Shown in pieces: positions 53,667 through 62,170 of a stretch of 64,000 nt of DNA. The notes under the pieces are model-generated. The model searched no databases and was not told the origin of the DNA. It saw nothing but the letters and a program-made list of their open reading frames with translations. This DNA comes from Deltaproteobacteria bacterium (GTDB lineage: Bacteria; Myxococcota_A; UBA9160; UBA4427). A program made the position numbers and the translations under genes. Numbering within the stretch: the first letter of the stretch is position 1; each line of letters opens with the position of its first letter. The stretch spans positions 1 through 64,000 of the forward strand of contig JAJDAO010000016.1 in the NCBI GenBank assembly GCA_029261835.1, written 5' to 3'.

Positions 53667-54080
53667 ATGCGACGTATCAGCGTGACTCAGGCCAGCAATG
53701 AGCTGGCTGCAATCATCGAGCAGATCGAATCCGGCGGAGAGCCCGTAATGCTCATGGACGGCGAGGTCCCCGTCGCCGGCATCGTTCCGCCGGAGGCACT
53801 TGCGGCACTCGACGAACTCGAAGACCAGCTAGACCTCGCCGCCGCAGAGGAGGCCCTAGCTGAAAGCGACGAGAGAATTCCGTGGGAGACGGTAAGGGCG
53901 GAGCTGGGACTGGAAGGCGAACCGGATGCTACGGAAGTCGAGAACGTTCCTGAGGATGGGGAGGATGGGGCGCCGCTCGGCGAGGAGCTGGACGAGAAGT
54001 TCAAGTCCGTGGCACGGGAGGTCATTCGGAAGAACCGGAGGCTCTTCGAGGCATTTGCGGCGTGGGACCGGAAGAAGTGA
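53667..54080 (+). CDS. Phd/YefM-type antitoxin-like protein with extended acidic C-terminus
   Basis: A 137-residue protein. The first 60 residues are a Phd/YefM domain: RRISVTQASNELAAIIEQIE then SGGEPVMLMDGEVPVAGIVP, as in antitoxins that bind DNA as dimers. The rest is acidic and longer than usual, ending in a helix (FKSVAREVIRKNRRLFEAFA). No toxin gene follows: the next gene is convergent and starts far away. It could be an orphan antitoxin, a solitary regulator, or an antidote to a toxin encoded elsewhere. The ATG follows GGGGA. Confidence 0.75.
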   Translation: MRRISVTQASNELAAIIEQIESGGEPVMLMDGEVPVAGIVPPEALAALDELEDQLDLAAAEEALAESDERIPWETVRAELGLEGEPDATEVENVPEDGEDGAPLGEELDEKFKSVAREVIRKNRRLFEAFAAWDRKK

Positions 54081-54109
54081 CCGAGGAGGTGGCCGCGGCC
54101 TGATAGGTG

Positions 54110-55900
54110 TCATGCGACACCTGGCTCCACCCTTCGTGCAAGAGCGAGAATCAACAGAATGTGAAGGATTCGATTCGCGGTGCGCCTGTCGATGGCGCCT
54201 GGCTCGAAGAAGCCGTGGCAGAGCGAATTGCGAAGGTTCCAACCTCGCTGATCAGTTAAGAGGACTCTCAGGTACAGAGCTACGTCTTCACCGAACGCGG
54301 CAGAAACCGCCTGATCGCGGAGCATCTCGTCGAGCGTTCGAAGTCGGAGGCTGCCATTTCGGCCGGGGCGGTATGCTGGAGAATCCTGCTCAACAAGTAG
54401 CCGACGAATCGCAGCTTCGACCTGCGGTATGAGGATGGAGCAAGCTGCCAGATAGTCACCGCGGAAGTACGCCCCCAGTCCGGACTCCACCGTGGGGCGA
54501 TGCTCGGCGGGAAAGACCGGCGACTCGTACATGTGATCACTGAGCGACTCTGCACTCAACGCGGGGCCAGATTCCAGTCGTTCGAGCGCTATTTCAAGAA
54601 ACATGCTCTCAAACTGTAGATTCTGGAATATCTGCGAGACCACGCGCCCTTCGAGGTCCTCCTCAAGCGATCCGACCGTGGCGATTGTCCGGCCATCGTG
54701 GTCCGAGATTGCACGAGGCATGTGCGCCTGGAGGGGAGCCTTCTCGGCAAGGTCACGAAGTTGGTGTTCGACCTGGGCTCTGCGGGGAGTGAAATGCGCA
54801 GCGATTCTGTTGAGGGCATCGCCAAGCGCACCCTCAGTGAGTTCTTGAATGTAGGCGTCGAGCTTCTCTTTCGGAATGTCAACAGTAGTAGAGAACTGTT
54901 TCATCTGGCCGACTGCGCGCCTGCCGAACTCGCGTATTCGGCTCTCAAGTTCGTCAGCATCCTGATGCAGGCCGTGCTGGTGGAGAACTTCGTAGACCTT
55001 CTGAAGCCACGCCGATGCCACCAAGGGCTCCGCCTCCTTCGCAGCTTGTTGGAAAGCCACGGAGTACGTGAGGAGAACACGCCGAGCGTCGTCGCGGCGA
55101 TCTGAGCGATTGTAGTAACGCGCAAGCCTCATAGCTGCGGCTTCCGCGCCATGCGGATCGAGCCCACCGCCTTCTGGATTCGCGAATCGCGTTAGTCGCT
55201 GCTCGAGGGCATTGACGAGGCTCAGCTCCGCCTCGGAACTGAGTTCGACCCTCTTGTTCTCCACGAGTGAATCGAACGAGAACCCCCAGAGCCCGCACCG
55301 AGTATCATCTTCGACTCTGGCCTCGAATGACAGAATCGCGTCTCGGACACGGGCTACCCTGTCCTTGTCATTAATGGAGATCGCGATTGATAGCGCCCGC
55401 TTTAGCTCCGTGACGAGCGAGGCCTCGAACCGGTGCTTTTCCAGTTGACTGAGCCGCACAGTAGAATCGACGATGCGCCGAGCGAGCTCTATGTTGGCCG
55501 CTGCTTCGCAGACCGTCGGCGAGAAGTCCCAGACAAGATCTGCGTAGCGAAGAACAAGCGTTGGGTGCTGCGCTTCCGCTGATCGCGATTCCCAGTACTC
55601 GATCATCTCAGGGGTGACCAATCGTATACTAGGCGTCTCGTATCCCTGCCCGGCCTCGTTTGTGCCGGTCATCATCGGCCCGTAGTAGGTACCCCAGCCA
55701 GTCGCCTCATGTGTGTAGTTTTCGACGAAGCCGAAGGCCATACTCTCTGCACGGAGTGCGAGGTTCGGCTCTCGGCCAGCTTCTCGGCCGGCTCGAATCA
55801 GCTCGCTCACGCTGCTCGTCACTTCGTGTTCAGAGAACCCGTCCGAGCGTGAGTCGAACTCGTCGAGCAGGCGTGTCAGATCTACATCTCGTTCTGTCAT
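54110..55900 (-). CDS. DUF4209-family protein with HEPN-like R-x4-H motif
   Basis: A 596-residue cytosolic protein, mostly helical. The C-terminal 130 residues match the DUF4209 pattern: GLGAYFRGDYLAACSILIPQ, then VEAAIRRLLVEQ, LYLRVLLTDQRGWNLRNSLC and HGFFEPG. RNSLCH is an R-x4-H arrangement, the ribonuclease signature of HEPN domains; family members are frequent in accessory DNA. The N-terminal 450 residues form repeats of helical hairpins, perhaps a sensor. The ATG at 55900 follows GGGAATCGT; a TTG eight codons earlier is an alternative. Abortive-infection-like RNA cleavage is a hypothesis. Confidence 0.75.
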   Translation of the reverse strand: MTERDVDLTRLLDEFDSRSDGFSEHEVTSSVSELIRAGREAGREPNLALRAESMAFGFVENYTHEATGWGTYYGPMMTGTNEAGQGYETPSIRLVTPEMIEYWESRSAEAQHPTLVLRYADLVWDFSPTVCEAAANIELARRIVDSTVRLSQLEKHRFEASLVTELKRALSIAISINDKDRVARVRDAILSFEARVEDDTRCGLWGFSFDSLVENKRVELSSEAELSLVNALEQRLTRFANPEGGGLDPHGAEAAAMRLARYYNRSDRRDDARRVLLTYSVAFQQAAKEAEPLVASAWLQKVYEVLHQHGLHQDADELESRIREFGRRAVGQMKQFSTTVDIPKEKLDAYIQELTEGALGDALNRIAAHFTPRRAQVEHQLRDLAEKAPLQAHMPRAISDHDGRTIATVGSLEEDLEGRVVSQIFQNLQFESMFLEIALERLESGPALSAESLSDHMYESPVFPAEHRPTVESGLGAYFRGDYLAACSILIPQVEAAIRRLLVEQDSPAYRPGRNGSLRLRTLDEMLRDQAVSAAFGEDVALYLRVLLTDQRGWNLRNSLCHGFFEPGAIDRRTANRILHILLILALARRVEPGVA

Positions 55901-56133
55901 ACGATTCCCGAAGACATGGGCCAATGGGCTATTATCCGATGACTCGCGTCGCGTGATTCATCACGCGCCCCGCCAGGTCGAATAGCTCGCGCGCGCAGAT
56001 CTCTAAGTCCTCCGAATTCGAGAAGATTTTCCCCGCCTTCTCGGCACGGCCTGCGCGGTGAAGCTCTTGTTCGCGCCGAGCTACGGAGATTCGGGAGCGT
56101 GTAGCGTGTAAGAGGAAGGGGGCTACGACAACT

Positions 56134-56844
56134 TCAGCTTGTCCGCGCAGCATCCTCGTAGTGGACGATGCGAGCCCTACCTCCTTCACTGTCGCCACTT
56201 GTACCCGAGCTTCCACCAGATGTGGAATCAGTCGGCTGTGGATAGAGGTAGTGCTCGATGTTCTGGATATCGATCAGCAGACTAATCTGCTGTTGCTTGT
56301 CGAGGGGATGGAAAGCGGGAGGCATCTTGTGTTTCATGCCCTGTAGGAGTCGGTTGATTGCTCCTCTATCTATTGCGGGTTGCAGCGGCTGTGGCGCTGG
56401 CCGATCCATCACAGTCATTGTCGATCTCTTTGGCTTGTAGCGCCAAACGATCATGAACCCGAGGAGGCCGAACACGGCCCCCGGTGTCCCGTTTATGAGC
56501 TTCGCATTCAATCCACCGGACTCGAGAATTATCTCCATCGAGCCAGAGAGGCCCGCAAAGCTCATCGTGAATCCCGCGAACATTGCGAGTGCTCCGATTC
56601 CAAGCCCTGCGAGGGTGGTTGCCCGGAACGTTGAGTCGAACTTCGGCGTCTCTGAAGTATCGCTCTGGTGCCCCATGTTTCGTCCCTTTGCCATGTTGTC
56701 ACGGGCAGCTTCGAGGTCGGCTCGCTGTCGCTCCTGGGCTTGCTTCTCGAGGTACCCAAGGGTGAGGTCAGAACGAGTCAGAAAGCAGAATGTACAGCCT
56801 TCCTCGTCGTCTCGAATTGAGTGTCCGCAAATCTCACATTCCAT
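56134..56844 (-). CDS. Zinc-ribbon membrane protein
   Basis: A 236-residue protein. It starts with a zinc-ribbon, MECEICGHSIRDDEEGCTFC F, then a charged helical stretch (YLEKQAQERQRADLEAARDN), two membrane segments (ATTLAGLGIGALAMFAGFTM and LINGTPGAVFGLLGFMIVWR) and a cytosolic tail. No family is recognised. The ATG at 56844 follows GAAGGGACG; the open frame extends further upstream, but that part is not protein-like. It lies 233 bases upstream of the DUF4209 gene on the same strand and could be co-transcribed, though the spacing is wide. Confidence 0.6.
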   Translation of the reverse strand: MECEICGHSIRDDEEGCTFCFLTRSDLTLGYLEKQAQERQRADLEAARDNMAKGRNMGHQSDTSETPKFDSTFRATTLAGLGIGALAMFAGFTMSFAGLSGSMEIILESGGLNAKLINGTPGAVFGLLGFMIVWRYKPKRSTMTVMDRPAPQPLQPAIDRGAINRLLQGMKHKMPPAFHPLDKQQQISLLIDIQNIEHYLYPQPTDSTSGGSSGTSGDSEGGRARIVHYEDAARTS

Positions 56845-57620
56845 TTCAAGCGTCCCTTCAGAATCGGCACGAACCGACAAGCTCAGGGAGCTACGCCTCG
56901 GCGTCGAGCTGGTGGAAAGCGTCTCCGTCGACCCTGGGTGGTTCACGAATCTCTGACCCTCGCGCCCGCCCCTTTACTCTTCCCTTCGCTCGGGCGGTCC
57001 GACATATACCACACACCGGACCTCATGTAGTGGACTCCTCTCGCCCACAGCGTCTCGCGGCTCCGAGAGTTCGGCTGACCACCCTCCGCGTCGCCTCGAA
57101 ATCTGCTTCATAACCTCAGTCAACTCGCGACCTCACTGAAGTGCGGAGCGGGACGCCGCTCTGATCCCTGCAGAAACGCGGGACATAGTGGGCCTTACGT
57201 CCCCGGTTCCACTTCCGACGACGGTGTCACGTCCTACCTGGGACCGATCGAGCCAATTCGACAACCCCGAAAACTGGGGAGATAACGTTTGAATCGACTC
57301 CTCCTCCCGGCGGGTTGACCATGTATCATAACGTCCTTTGCGGAACGTGCTGTCGGGGCGTAAACGCCGCGGAATGCTTGGAACGAACATCGTTCGAACC
57401 CGCGCCCAGATTGCTGCGATCCTCGCACTATTCCCGGTAGACGGTCAATCAAGAAACACGTCGGCGATTCGGAATTGCGCCGTACAGCTCGCGACGGTAG
57501 TCTTGTCGCTGAGTTCGACTGCCTCCGCGGACCGAGCTATCCCCCGCCCCCCCACCCCCCCGGAAATGATTGCCCCGCACGCAATGTCAAAGTCGCTCAA
57601 CGCGACGGGGACGTGATTCC
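56845..57620. other. Long gene-poor region
   Basis: About 775 bases with no gene I can support. Several open frames on both strands (for example 57338-57616 + and 57445-57684 -) overlap one another and lack domains or ribosome sites. A GGCGTAAACGCC palindrome lies near 57357 and a C-run near 57545. Decayed coding sequence is likely. Confidence 0.4.
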
Positions 57621-58025
57621 GTGCCAATCCATTTCGAAATCCTCGAGGATCTTCGTCTCCGGCTCGCCACTGTCTCGGGCGCACTCGAAGACCAAGGGTT
57701 CGTAGAGACCTTCGAGCGCTACTGGCGATCCCCTTCGTACGACAAGGCGCTCAACGTGCTTTACGATTTCCGAAAACTGTCGAAGTTCCAGATCTCCACC
57801 GCCACGGTGCAGGACCTTGCTGACCTGAGTCTGAGCGTGCATCGCGATTCGACCGGCGTGAAGACTGCTGTTGTCGCATCCGCCGATGTCGTCTACGGAA
57901 TCAACCGCATGTACCAGGCCTTCGTGGACAGATCACCGAACACCGTTGAGGTCTTCCGCGAGATGGCTGACGCCCTGCACTGGGTCGGGGTTCCGGAGGA
58001 TCGGTGGGAGGAATTCGGGGCCTAG
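57621..58025 (+). CDS. STAS/SpoIIAA-like domain protein
   Basis: A 134-residue single-domain protein: PIHFEILEDLRLRLATVSGA, then ALNVLYDFRKLSKFQISTAT, TGVKTAVVASADVVYGINRM and VEVFREMADALHWVGVP. This matches the common STAS-like proteins of about 130 residues found near signalling genes, which lack the classic phosphorylatable Ser. The GTG start at 57621 places the first strand correctly; its ribosome site (GGGGACG) is modest. Role unknown; protein-protein signalling is usual for the fold. Confidence 0.68.
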   Translation: MPIHFEILEDLRLRLATVSGALEDQGFVETFERYWRSPSYDKALNVLYDFRKLSKFQISTATVQDLADLSLSVHRDSTGVKTAVVASADVVYGINRMYQAFVDRSPNTVEVFREMADALHWVGVPEDRWEEFGA

Positions 58026-58326
58026 ACCTCTGCCAGGGTGCTGGCACAGCGACCACAATGCCACGCACCGGCGTGTCCTCTGGCCGCCGAGACAGCCGCT
58101 GTCAGACTTCTGTCGCTCCCGCCCGTCATGTCGCCCAGGTTCACCGGATGCGCGATGCCGACTGGACCGCAGGCCGGGGGGCGGATTACCACTGACGAGG
58201 TCTTGGCTCAGCGGCAGTGCTGCTTCCTGCGCCGCCAAGACGGGCTCGATCGCTACAGCAACCCCGCGGATGTCCGATGCGCTCAATACACCACCCAAAG
58301 AGCCGCGGGCTGAGAGGCGACGGCAC

Positions 58327-58614
58327 ATGAGACTCAACTGCTGGGAATTCAACAAGTGCGGCAGGGAGCCGGGCGGATTGCGAGAGGCCGAGCTGGGTAC
58401 ATGTCCGGCGGCGACCGATGCCTCGAATGACGGCGTACATCGAGGCAAGATGTCCGGCCGCATCTGCTGGGCTATCGCGGGCACGCTCTGCGGCGGTGAG
58501 GTTCAGGGAAGTGGCGCCCAAAAGCGAATGACCTGCCTCGGCTGCAAGTTCCTTCAGCAGGTCGAGGAGGACGAGGGAGACAGCTTCCACCTCATTCTCC
58601 CAGAGCCTCGATGA
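58327..58614 (+). CDS. Two-CW domain protein
   Basis: A 95-residue cysteine-rich protein with paired CW motifs: MRLNCWEFNKCGREPGG at the start and GRICWAIAGTLCGGEVQGSG in the middle, then QKRMTCLGCKFLQQVEEDEG. The seven cysteines probably bind zinc or iron. This module is found alone or attached to sensor proteins, chiefly in deltaproteobacteria and relatives, with no established function. It follows the STAS-like gene after 301 bases that hold no clear gene, and that pairing hints at a signalling role. Confidence 0.8.
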   Translation: MRLNCWEFNKCGREPGGLREAELGTCPAATDASNDGVHRGKMSGRICWAIAGTLCGGEVQGSGAQKRMTCLGCKFLQQVEEDEGDSFHLILPEPR

Positions 58615-58878
58615 TCACCGCAAGACCGGCCATACGGTGCTGAGCTTCCTGTGCGGCCACCGCAGCACCCACACCCAGAGCAGCGCGGCGCCGACGAGCA
58701 GACCGAGGTAGGGGTCGAGGGGCATGGGGGGGGAGGGTAGCTGGGGAGGGGTCGCGGATGACGGTACATGCGTGTAGGGGTTCTCTCCAATAAGGCACTG
58801 AAAGCATTAAGGAATCCCCTGATGGTGCCGATCTGCAAGGAGTGTATACTGCGTTTCTTGGGGGGTGGCTGGAGAATC

Positions 58879-59127
58879 ATGGCGATCGCGGACGAACGGC
58901 AGGCATTCGAAGAGGCCCTGGGGGATCTGCTCGCTGAGCACGAAGGAGAGTTCGTCATCTTCTTCAACCGTGAGCAGCGCGGGTTCTACGCCGATTTCGA
59001 TTCGGCCTACGCGGCTGCTCTCGCCGAGTTCGGCACCGATGCTGAATTCTTGGTCTCGAAGATCGAAGAGCCGGGCCCGGCTCGACCAGTGTCGCTCTCA
59101 TGGGACGCTGGAGTGATGTTTGCCTAA
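58879..59127 (+). CDS. Small DUF5678-like protein
   Basis: An 82-residue protein: MAIADERQAFEEALGDLLAE then HEGEFVIFFNREQRGFYADF, with the pattern F...L..LL..H.G.FV......  FYADFDSAYAAALAEFG, DAEFLVSKI, seen in small proteins of the DUF5678 group. The ATG at 58879 follows GGAG; an upstream start at 58768 is in frame but not conserved in appearance. The next gene, a retropepsin-like protease, starts 8 bases inside its end. Such small proteins often accompany retropepsin-like genes, which suggests a functional pair. Confidence 0.65.
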   Translation: MAIADERQAFEEALGDLLAEHEGEFVIFFNREQRGFYADFDSAYAAALAEFGTDAEFLVSKIEEPGPARPVSLSWDAGVMFA

Positions 59128-59716
59128 GAAGAAGCGCCAACGGAAGCCCTCGTCCAAAGAGCAGCGTAGGCGCGAAGAGCAGCGGAGACCACGCGAGTCA
59201 TACGCGGTCCGCTGCGTTCCATGCGATGCGCGAGTGCTCTTCCAGCGCGGGCCAGCGATCGATGTCATGTGGTTCGTTTCGCCGGAGCTTGAGGAGCAAC
59301 TGCGAAAGCAGGAAAGAGACGTCCCTGAGCCGGTCGTTGGTCCCGTTCTCGTGGATACTGGCGCCCAGTTTTCAGCGATCGCGGAGGAATCCGCAAAGCG
59401 TCTTGGCCTCCGCCCCGTCGACACAAAGATGACCGGTGGTGCGCACGGTTCTCAGCAGAGTAACGTCTACCACGTGGGGCTTCGGATCCCGGTGGGCTCT
59501 AACCACAACATGAACATAGTGGGCCGGATGATCGGAGTCCCCGATCTTGAAACGCATTCCAAGCAGTACGGGATGATGGTGGACGGGGTGACCCGGGAGC
59601 CTGTCGGGTTTACGGGCCTTCTCGGTCGCGAGTTCCTACAGCACGCGACGCTGACCTACGATGGAGCGAAAGGGGTCCTCAGGATCGTCGCAAACCCAGA
59701 CCTCTTCAGCTCTTAG
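59120..59716 (+). CDS. Single-domain retropepsin-like aspartic protease
   Basis: A 198-residue protein. After a basic N-terminus (PKKKRQRKPSSKEQRRREEQ), a retropepsin-type core shows the catalytic triplet in GPVLVDTGAQFSAIAEESAK and the second-half turn in VGFTGLLGREFLQHATLTYD. As a half-size aspartic protease it should act as a dimer. The TTG start at 59120 overlaps the DUF5678-like gene and uses a GGAG site within it. Substrate unknown; processing of the neighbour or of a phage protein are possibilities. Confidence 0.78.
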   Translation: MPKKKRQRKPSSKEQRRREEQRRPRESYAVRCVPCDARVLFQRGPAIDVMWFVSPELEEQLRKQERDVPEPVVGPVLVDTGAQFSAIAEESAKRLGLRPVDTKMTGGAHGSQQSNVYHVGLRIPVGSNHNMNIVGRMIGVPDLETHSKQYGMMVDGVTREPVGFTGLLGREFLQHATLTYDGAKGVLRIVANPDLFSS

Positions 59717-59749
59717 CGCCCCCTCACCACTTCTCGGGCTGCCCCGCGA

Positions 59750-59917
59750 TCAGCCCTCCTCCTCGTCGTCCTCGAGCTCCTCGTCATCATCGTCCGGCGG
59801 TGGCACCAGGAACGTGATGAGGACGAGACACACCCCGATCACCGCCAGGCCGTTAGCGATCAGCGGGCTGAAGGCGATGCAGGCCCCGCCGACGAGGAAG
59901 AGGATGGCGCGGATCAT
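59750..59917 (-). CDS. Small single-span membrane protein with acidic tail
   Basis: A 55-residue peptide: MIRAILFLVGGACIAFSPLI, then ANGLAVIGVCLVLITFLVPP and an acidic tail of Asp and Glu. One or two membrane passes are predicted. The shape resembles small phage membrane proteins. The start (ATG 59917) is 10 bases after a 33-residue zinc-binding peptide gene on the same strand. Confidence rests on the strong hydrophobic/acidic architecture and the neighbour. Confidence 0.5.
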   Translation of the reverse strand: MIRAILFLVGGACIAFSPLIANGLAVIGVCLVLITFLVPPPDDDDEELEDDEEEG

Positions 59918-59927
59918 TGGGGGGACT

Positions 59928-60029
59928 TTACCGCCTCGTTCGCGCAAACAGCGCACAGGTCGTGGCCTCGCACTTCTTTACCGCGGCGCGGCTCCACGCC
60001 ATGCACTGGATGCAGAACAGCTTCGTCAT
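59928..60029 (-). CDS. 33-aa cysteine-rich peptide, phage-type zinc finger
   Basis: An ATG at 60029 with an upstream GGGAG encodes MTKLFCIQCMAWSRAAVKKC then EATTCALFARTRR. The C-x2-C...C-x4-C spacing is like small phage proteins that end C....C.L...R. It is the first of two tiny coupled genes near the right island end. Nothing else supported lies in 60030-60610. Confidence 0.5.
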   Translation of the reverse strand: MTKLFCIQCMAWSRAAVKKCEATTCALFARTRR

Positions 60030-60630
60030 CGCAGCAAGGCTCCCGTTTGTAGCCAATTCGGCTGTGTTCGCGTGCTGAGAGCGACGATCGGGTGGGCGGG
60101 TGACCAACGGGTCCGGTTCTTCAGGGACGGCCTATTCAGCGGCGTTTACTCGAGTCGGAATCGAGGCTCCGTGGTGCGGTCAGTACACACCAGGCAGTCC
60201 CGCCTCAGAATCGCGTTCTGGCGCGCTGGCGCCACCAGGAATGCGGGGATGGCGAATCTTCAGCGCCTGGGGGTCGGCTGTGGGTACCGGGATGGAGATA
60301 GCCGTCAGAAGTGCCATTCACGGCGGGCTGCGGACGCGAGATGCGCGGGGCAGGGGTGGGCATCGCCGCGGTACCGAGGCGCATCTCGTGGGGGCACTTG
60401 GCACGGCTTCGATGCGAGGGCTGTGCCGGATGTGTGCCAAGGGGGTAAGTGTTGGAATTGGCTTGGGAAGTGGGAGTCTTCTGTCGCGGGTGGGGCTCCC
60501 CGCTCCCCCGCGCACCCCTCTCGCGTACGTGCACCTGAGAGGCGCGGCCTGTCAGTCCTGACAATCGCACCCGTCGGAAGGGCCGACGCAGGCCAATACC
60601 AGGATTCAAAATGTGGGCCGAAGGCGGTTT

Positions 60631-60651
60631 GTGGGCGATTTGTGGGCGGTT
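60631..60651 (+). promoter_or_regulatory. Candidate integrase arm-type sites, right end
   Basis: GTGGGCGATT (60631) and GTGGGCGGTT (60642) are direct repeats 11 bases apart, 60 bases inside attR, with a weaker GTGGGCCG at 60613. They match the pair at 34511-34531 in sequence, spacing and orientation, so in the excised circle both pairs would flank the core. Confidence 0.5.
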
Positions 60652-60710
60652 TTGCGCTAGCAACTTCGCCCGTAAGTCATTGGAATTACTTATTCTTGAA
60701 GTTGCTGGTG

Positions 60711-60741
60711 ACCGGTTCGAATCCGGTCGCCGCCTCCATAA
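60711..60741. repeat. attR: right 31-bp copy of the tRNA-Cys 3' end
   Basis: Exact copy of 34439-34469. It is not part of a second tRNA: the sequence upstream has no D or anticodon arm. It marks the right edge of the island. Confidence 0.92.
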
Positions 60742-60827
60742 GTCTTGGATTTCATTCACGAAAAAGATGCAAGGAATGGCCCGCGGACAGTGCGCGGACG
60801 GTGGCGGACAGTCGCTCGGTCGCCAGA

Positions 60828-61370
60828 CTATTCGACCTGAGCGCTGCGATGACACCCTCGAATCTTCGGCAAGGCTGCCGATGCTTCCACCCGCTCGATC
60901 TTCTCTTTCGTCCCCGTGTAGCGAAGGTCCACATTGATCATTACGTAGCTGACAGTGGCCGGACGAGTGGTGAATGAAGTGCGAAGGACGCGGAAATCGC
61001 GATTCGAATCGATCCGCCCTTCGGTATCGAGATAGCGTCGCAAGGCCGAATCGCTCACAGACTGCCAGCCGAACTCGAAGTACTTGACACGCACCCTACC
61101 AGGATCGACCTCGAGTTCCAAGAATTCGCAGAAGGTCTTTCCCGTGGTCCTGTCGGTCTTGATGAGAAGAGTCCCCGCCCAAGCGCCGTCGACCACCACC
61201 TTTCGCTGCACCGTACGTTCTGCGTGGCCCGTGAGGAATACGTAGAGCCGGGCGCGTCCCTGTGTTGGGGGCTTCGGACGATCGAATACGGGACCGGGCG
61301 TAGTGGGAATCACAATCCCGCTACACGCGACAGCAACCAGACCGAGCCCCGCGAGTGCACGCCACCTCAA
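60828..61370 (-). CDS. Putative lipoprotein of unknown function
   Basis: A 180-residue protein with a lipobox-like N-terminus, MRWRALAGLGLVAVACSGIV, where Cys16 would be lipidated. The mature region includes ARLYVFLTGHAERTVQRKVV and a beta-rich stretch; it recalls DUF2846-like lipoproteins, but the match is loose. It is the first gene outside the island's right end and reads toward it. Role unknown. Confidence 0.6.
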   Translation of the reverse strand: MRWRALAGLGLVAVACSGIVIPTTPGPVFDRPKPPTQGRARLYVFLTGHAERTVQRKVVVDGAWAGTLLIKTDRTTGKTFCEFLELEVDPGRVRVKYFEFGWQSVSDSALRRYLDTEGRIDSNRDFRVLRTSFTTRPATVSYVMINVDLRYTGTKEKIERVEASAALPKIRGCHRSAQVE

Positions 61371-61500
61371 ATGGCTAGCCGCCTACGGATGAGCGCTCAG
61401 CTGTCGGCCGCGCTTTGCGATCAGTCCCGAAACGCCTCTACACTTCGAATACTACCAAAGGCCAAGTCCGATACCTTGTCGGGCGCTGTTCGCGATATCC

Positions 61501-61992
61501 CTAGAGGAAGAGGTCACCAGCCGATACTTCACACCTCACATCCCCCAGGCGAGCCCCTGGGTACGCTGAGTCCTCGAGCCACGCGGTGAGGCTGCCCGTG
61601 TAGGTAGCTTGATACCTCACGCTATGCCCAGTGAACTCGCCTTCGGATCGCGCGACGTATTGTCGCCCCGCCTCTGCAACGAAAGTCGTGTCACAAACCG
61701 CCTTGAACCACATGTACTGGTTCTCAACGTATCCAGGCATCTCGAACGGAGCACGCCTACGCGCCTCGATGATCACGCGATGGGTGCCTGGCAACACATC
61801 CCACGTGGAGCCACGAACCTCGGCATCGTCGATCCGGACGATCCTCGTCTTCTGCTCGAGATCTGCGCTGATGATGGCGATCCGATCAAGGGACTGTGGT
61901 TCACCGGGATACAGCTGCCTCTGAGGCGCAGCGCACGCCAGGCAGTGCCAGGCCAATACGGTCCCAACCACCGCCTGTGCGGTTCTGTACAT
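61501..61992 (-). CDS. Putative lipoprotein of unknown function
   Basis: A 163-residue protein with an N-terminal hydrophobic segment ending WHCLACAAP, a lipobox with two candidate cysteines. The mature part has DVLPGTHRVIIEARRRAPFE and CDTTFVAEAGRQYVARSEGE, which resembles small PEGA-like or surface lipoprotein domains. The ATG at 61992 is chosen over 62037 because it starts the signal sequence. It lies 130 bases upstream of the preceding lipoprotein gene on the same strand; they may be a unit. Confidence 0.6.
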   Translation of the reverse strand: MYRTAQAVVGTVLAWHCLACAAPQRQLYPGEPQSLDRIAIISADLEQKTRIVRIDDAEVRGSTWDVLPGTHRVIIEARRRAPFEMPGYVENQYMWFKAVCDTTFVAEAGRQYVARSEGEFTGHSVRYQATYTGSLTAWLEDSAYPGARLGDVRCEVSAGDLFL

Positions 61993-62170
61993 AGTCTGAG
62001 CCTTGGGCACGACCGACGCCGTACAACGGACCGGCACTCAGCAGCCGGCAGCGACCTGCCGCGGGAGCTGAGGTGCCAAGACGCCCGCAGGATACCAGAT
62101 GTGACTTGGAGACGAGCCTTCGCCGGTCCGACTGCAGCGGCTTCCTTGTGCGGTGTGTTCGCGGCGAACC

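Larger units (their letters stand above)
34439..60741. mobile_element. 26.3-kb genomic island integrated at tRNA-Cys
   Basis: The island is bounded by perfect 31-bp direct repeats of the tRNA-Cys 3' end, with a tyrosine integrase gene starting 11 bases inside the left repeat and transcribed toward it. Contents are typical of accessory DNA: HTH protein, primase-helicase, DUF3102, IS30 element, phage-like genes, nucleases and many unknowns. It also holds a second intact integrase and an integrase remnant, so it is a mosaic built by more than one event. No capsid, terminase, tail or conjugation genes are recognised; it may be a satellite or decayed element that depends on a helper. Confidence 0.88.

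Noticed and set aside
57338..57684. Overlapping small frames on both strands in the gene-poor stretch
   Set aside because: No ribosome site, no recognisable domain, and they exclude each other.
60205..60855. 216-codon minus-strand frame across attR
   Set aside because: Runs through the att repeat and reads like a tRNA-adjacent artefact (RRRPDSNRSPATS). Its IAHKPP stretch comes from the GTGGGCG repeats, not a real integrase tail.
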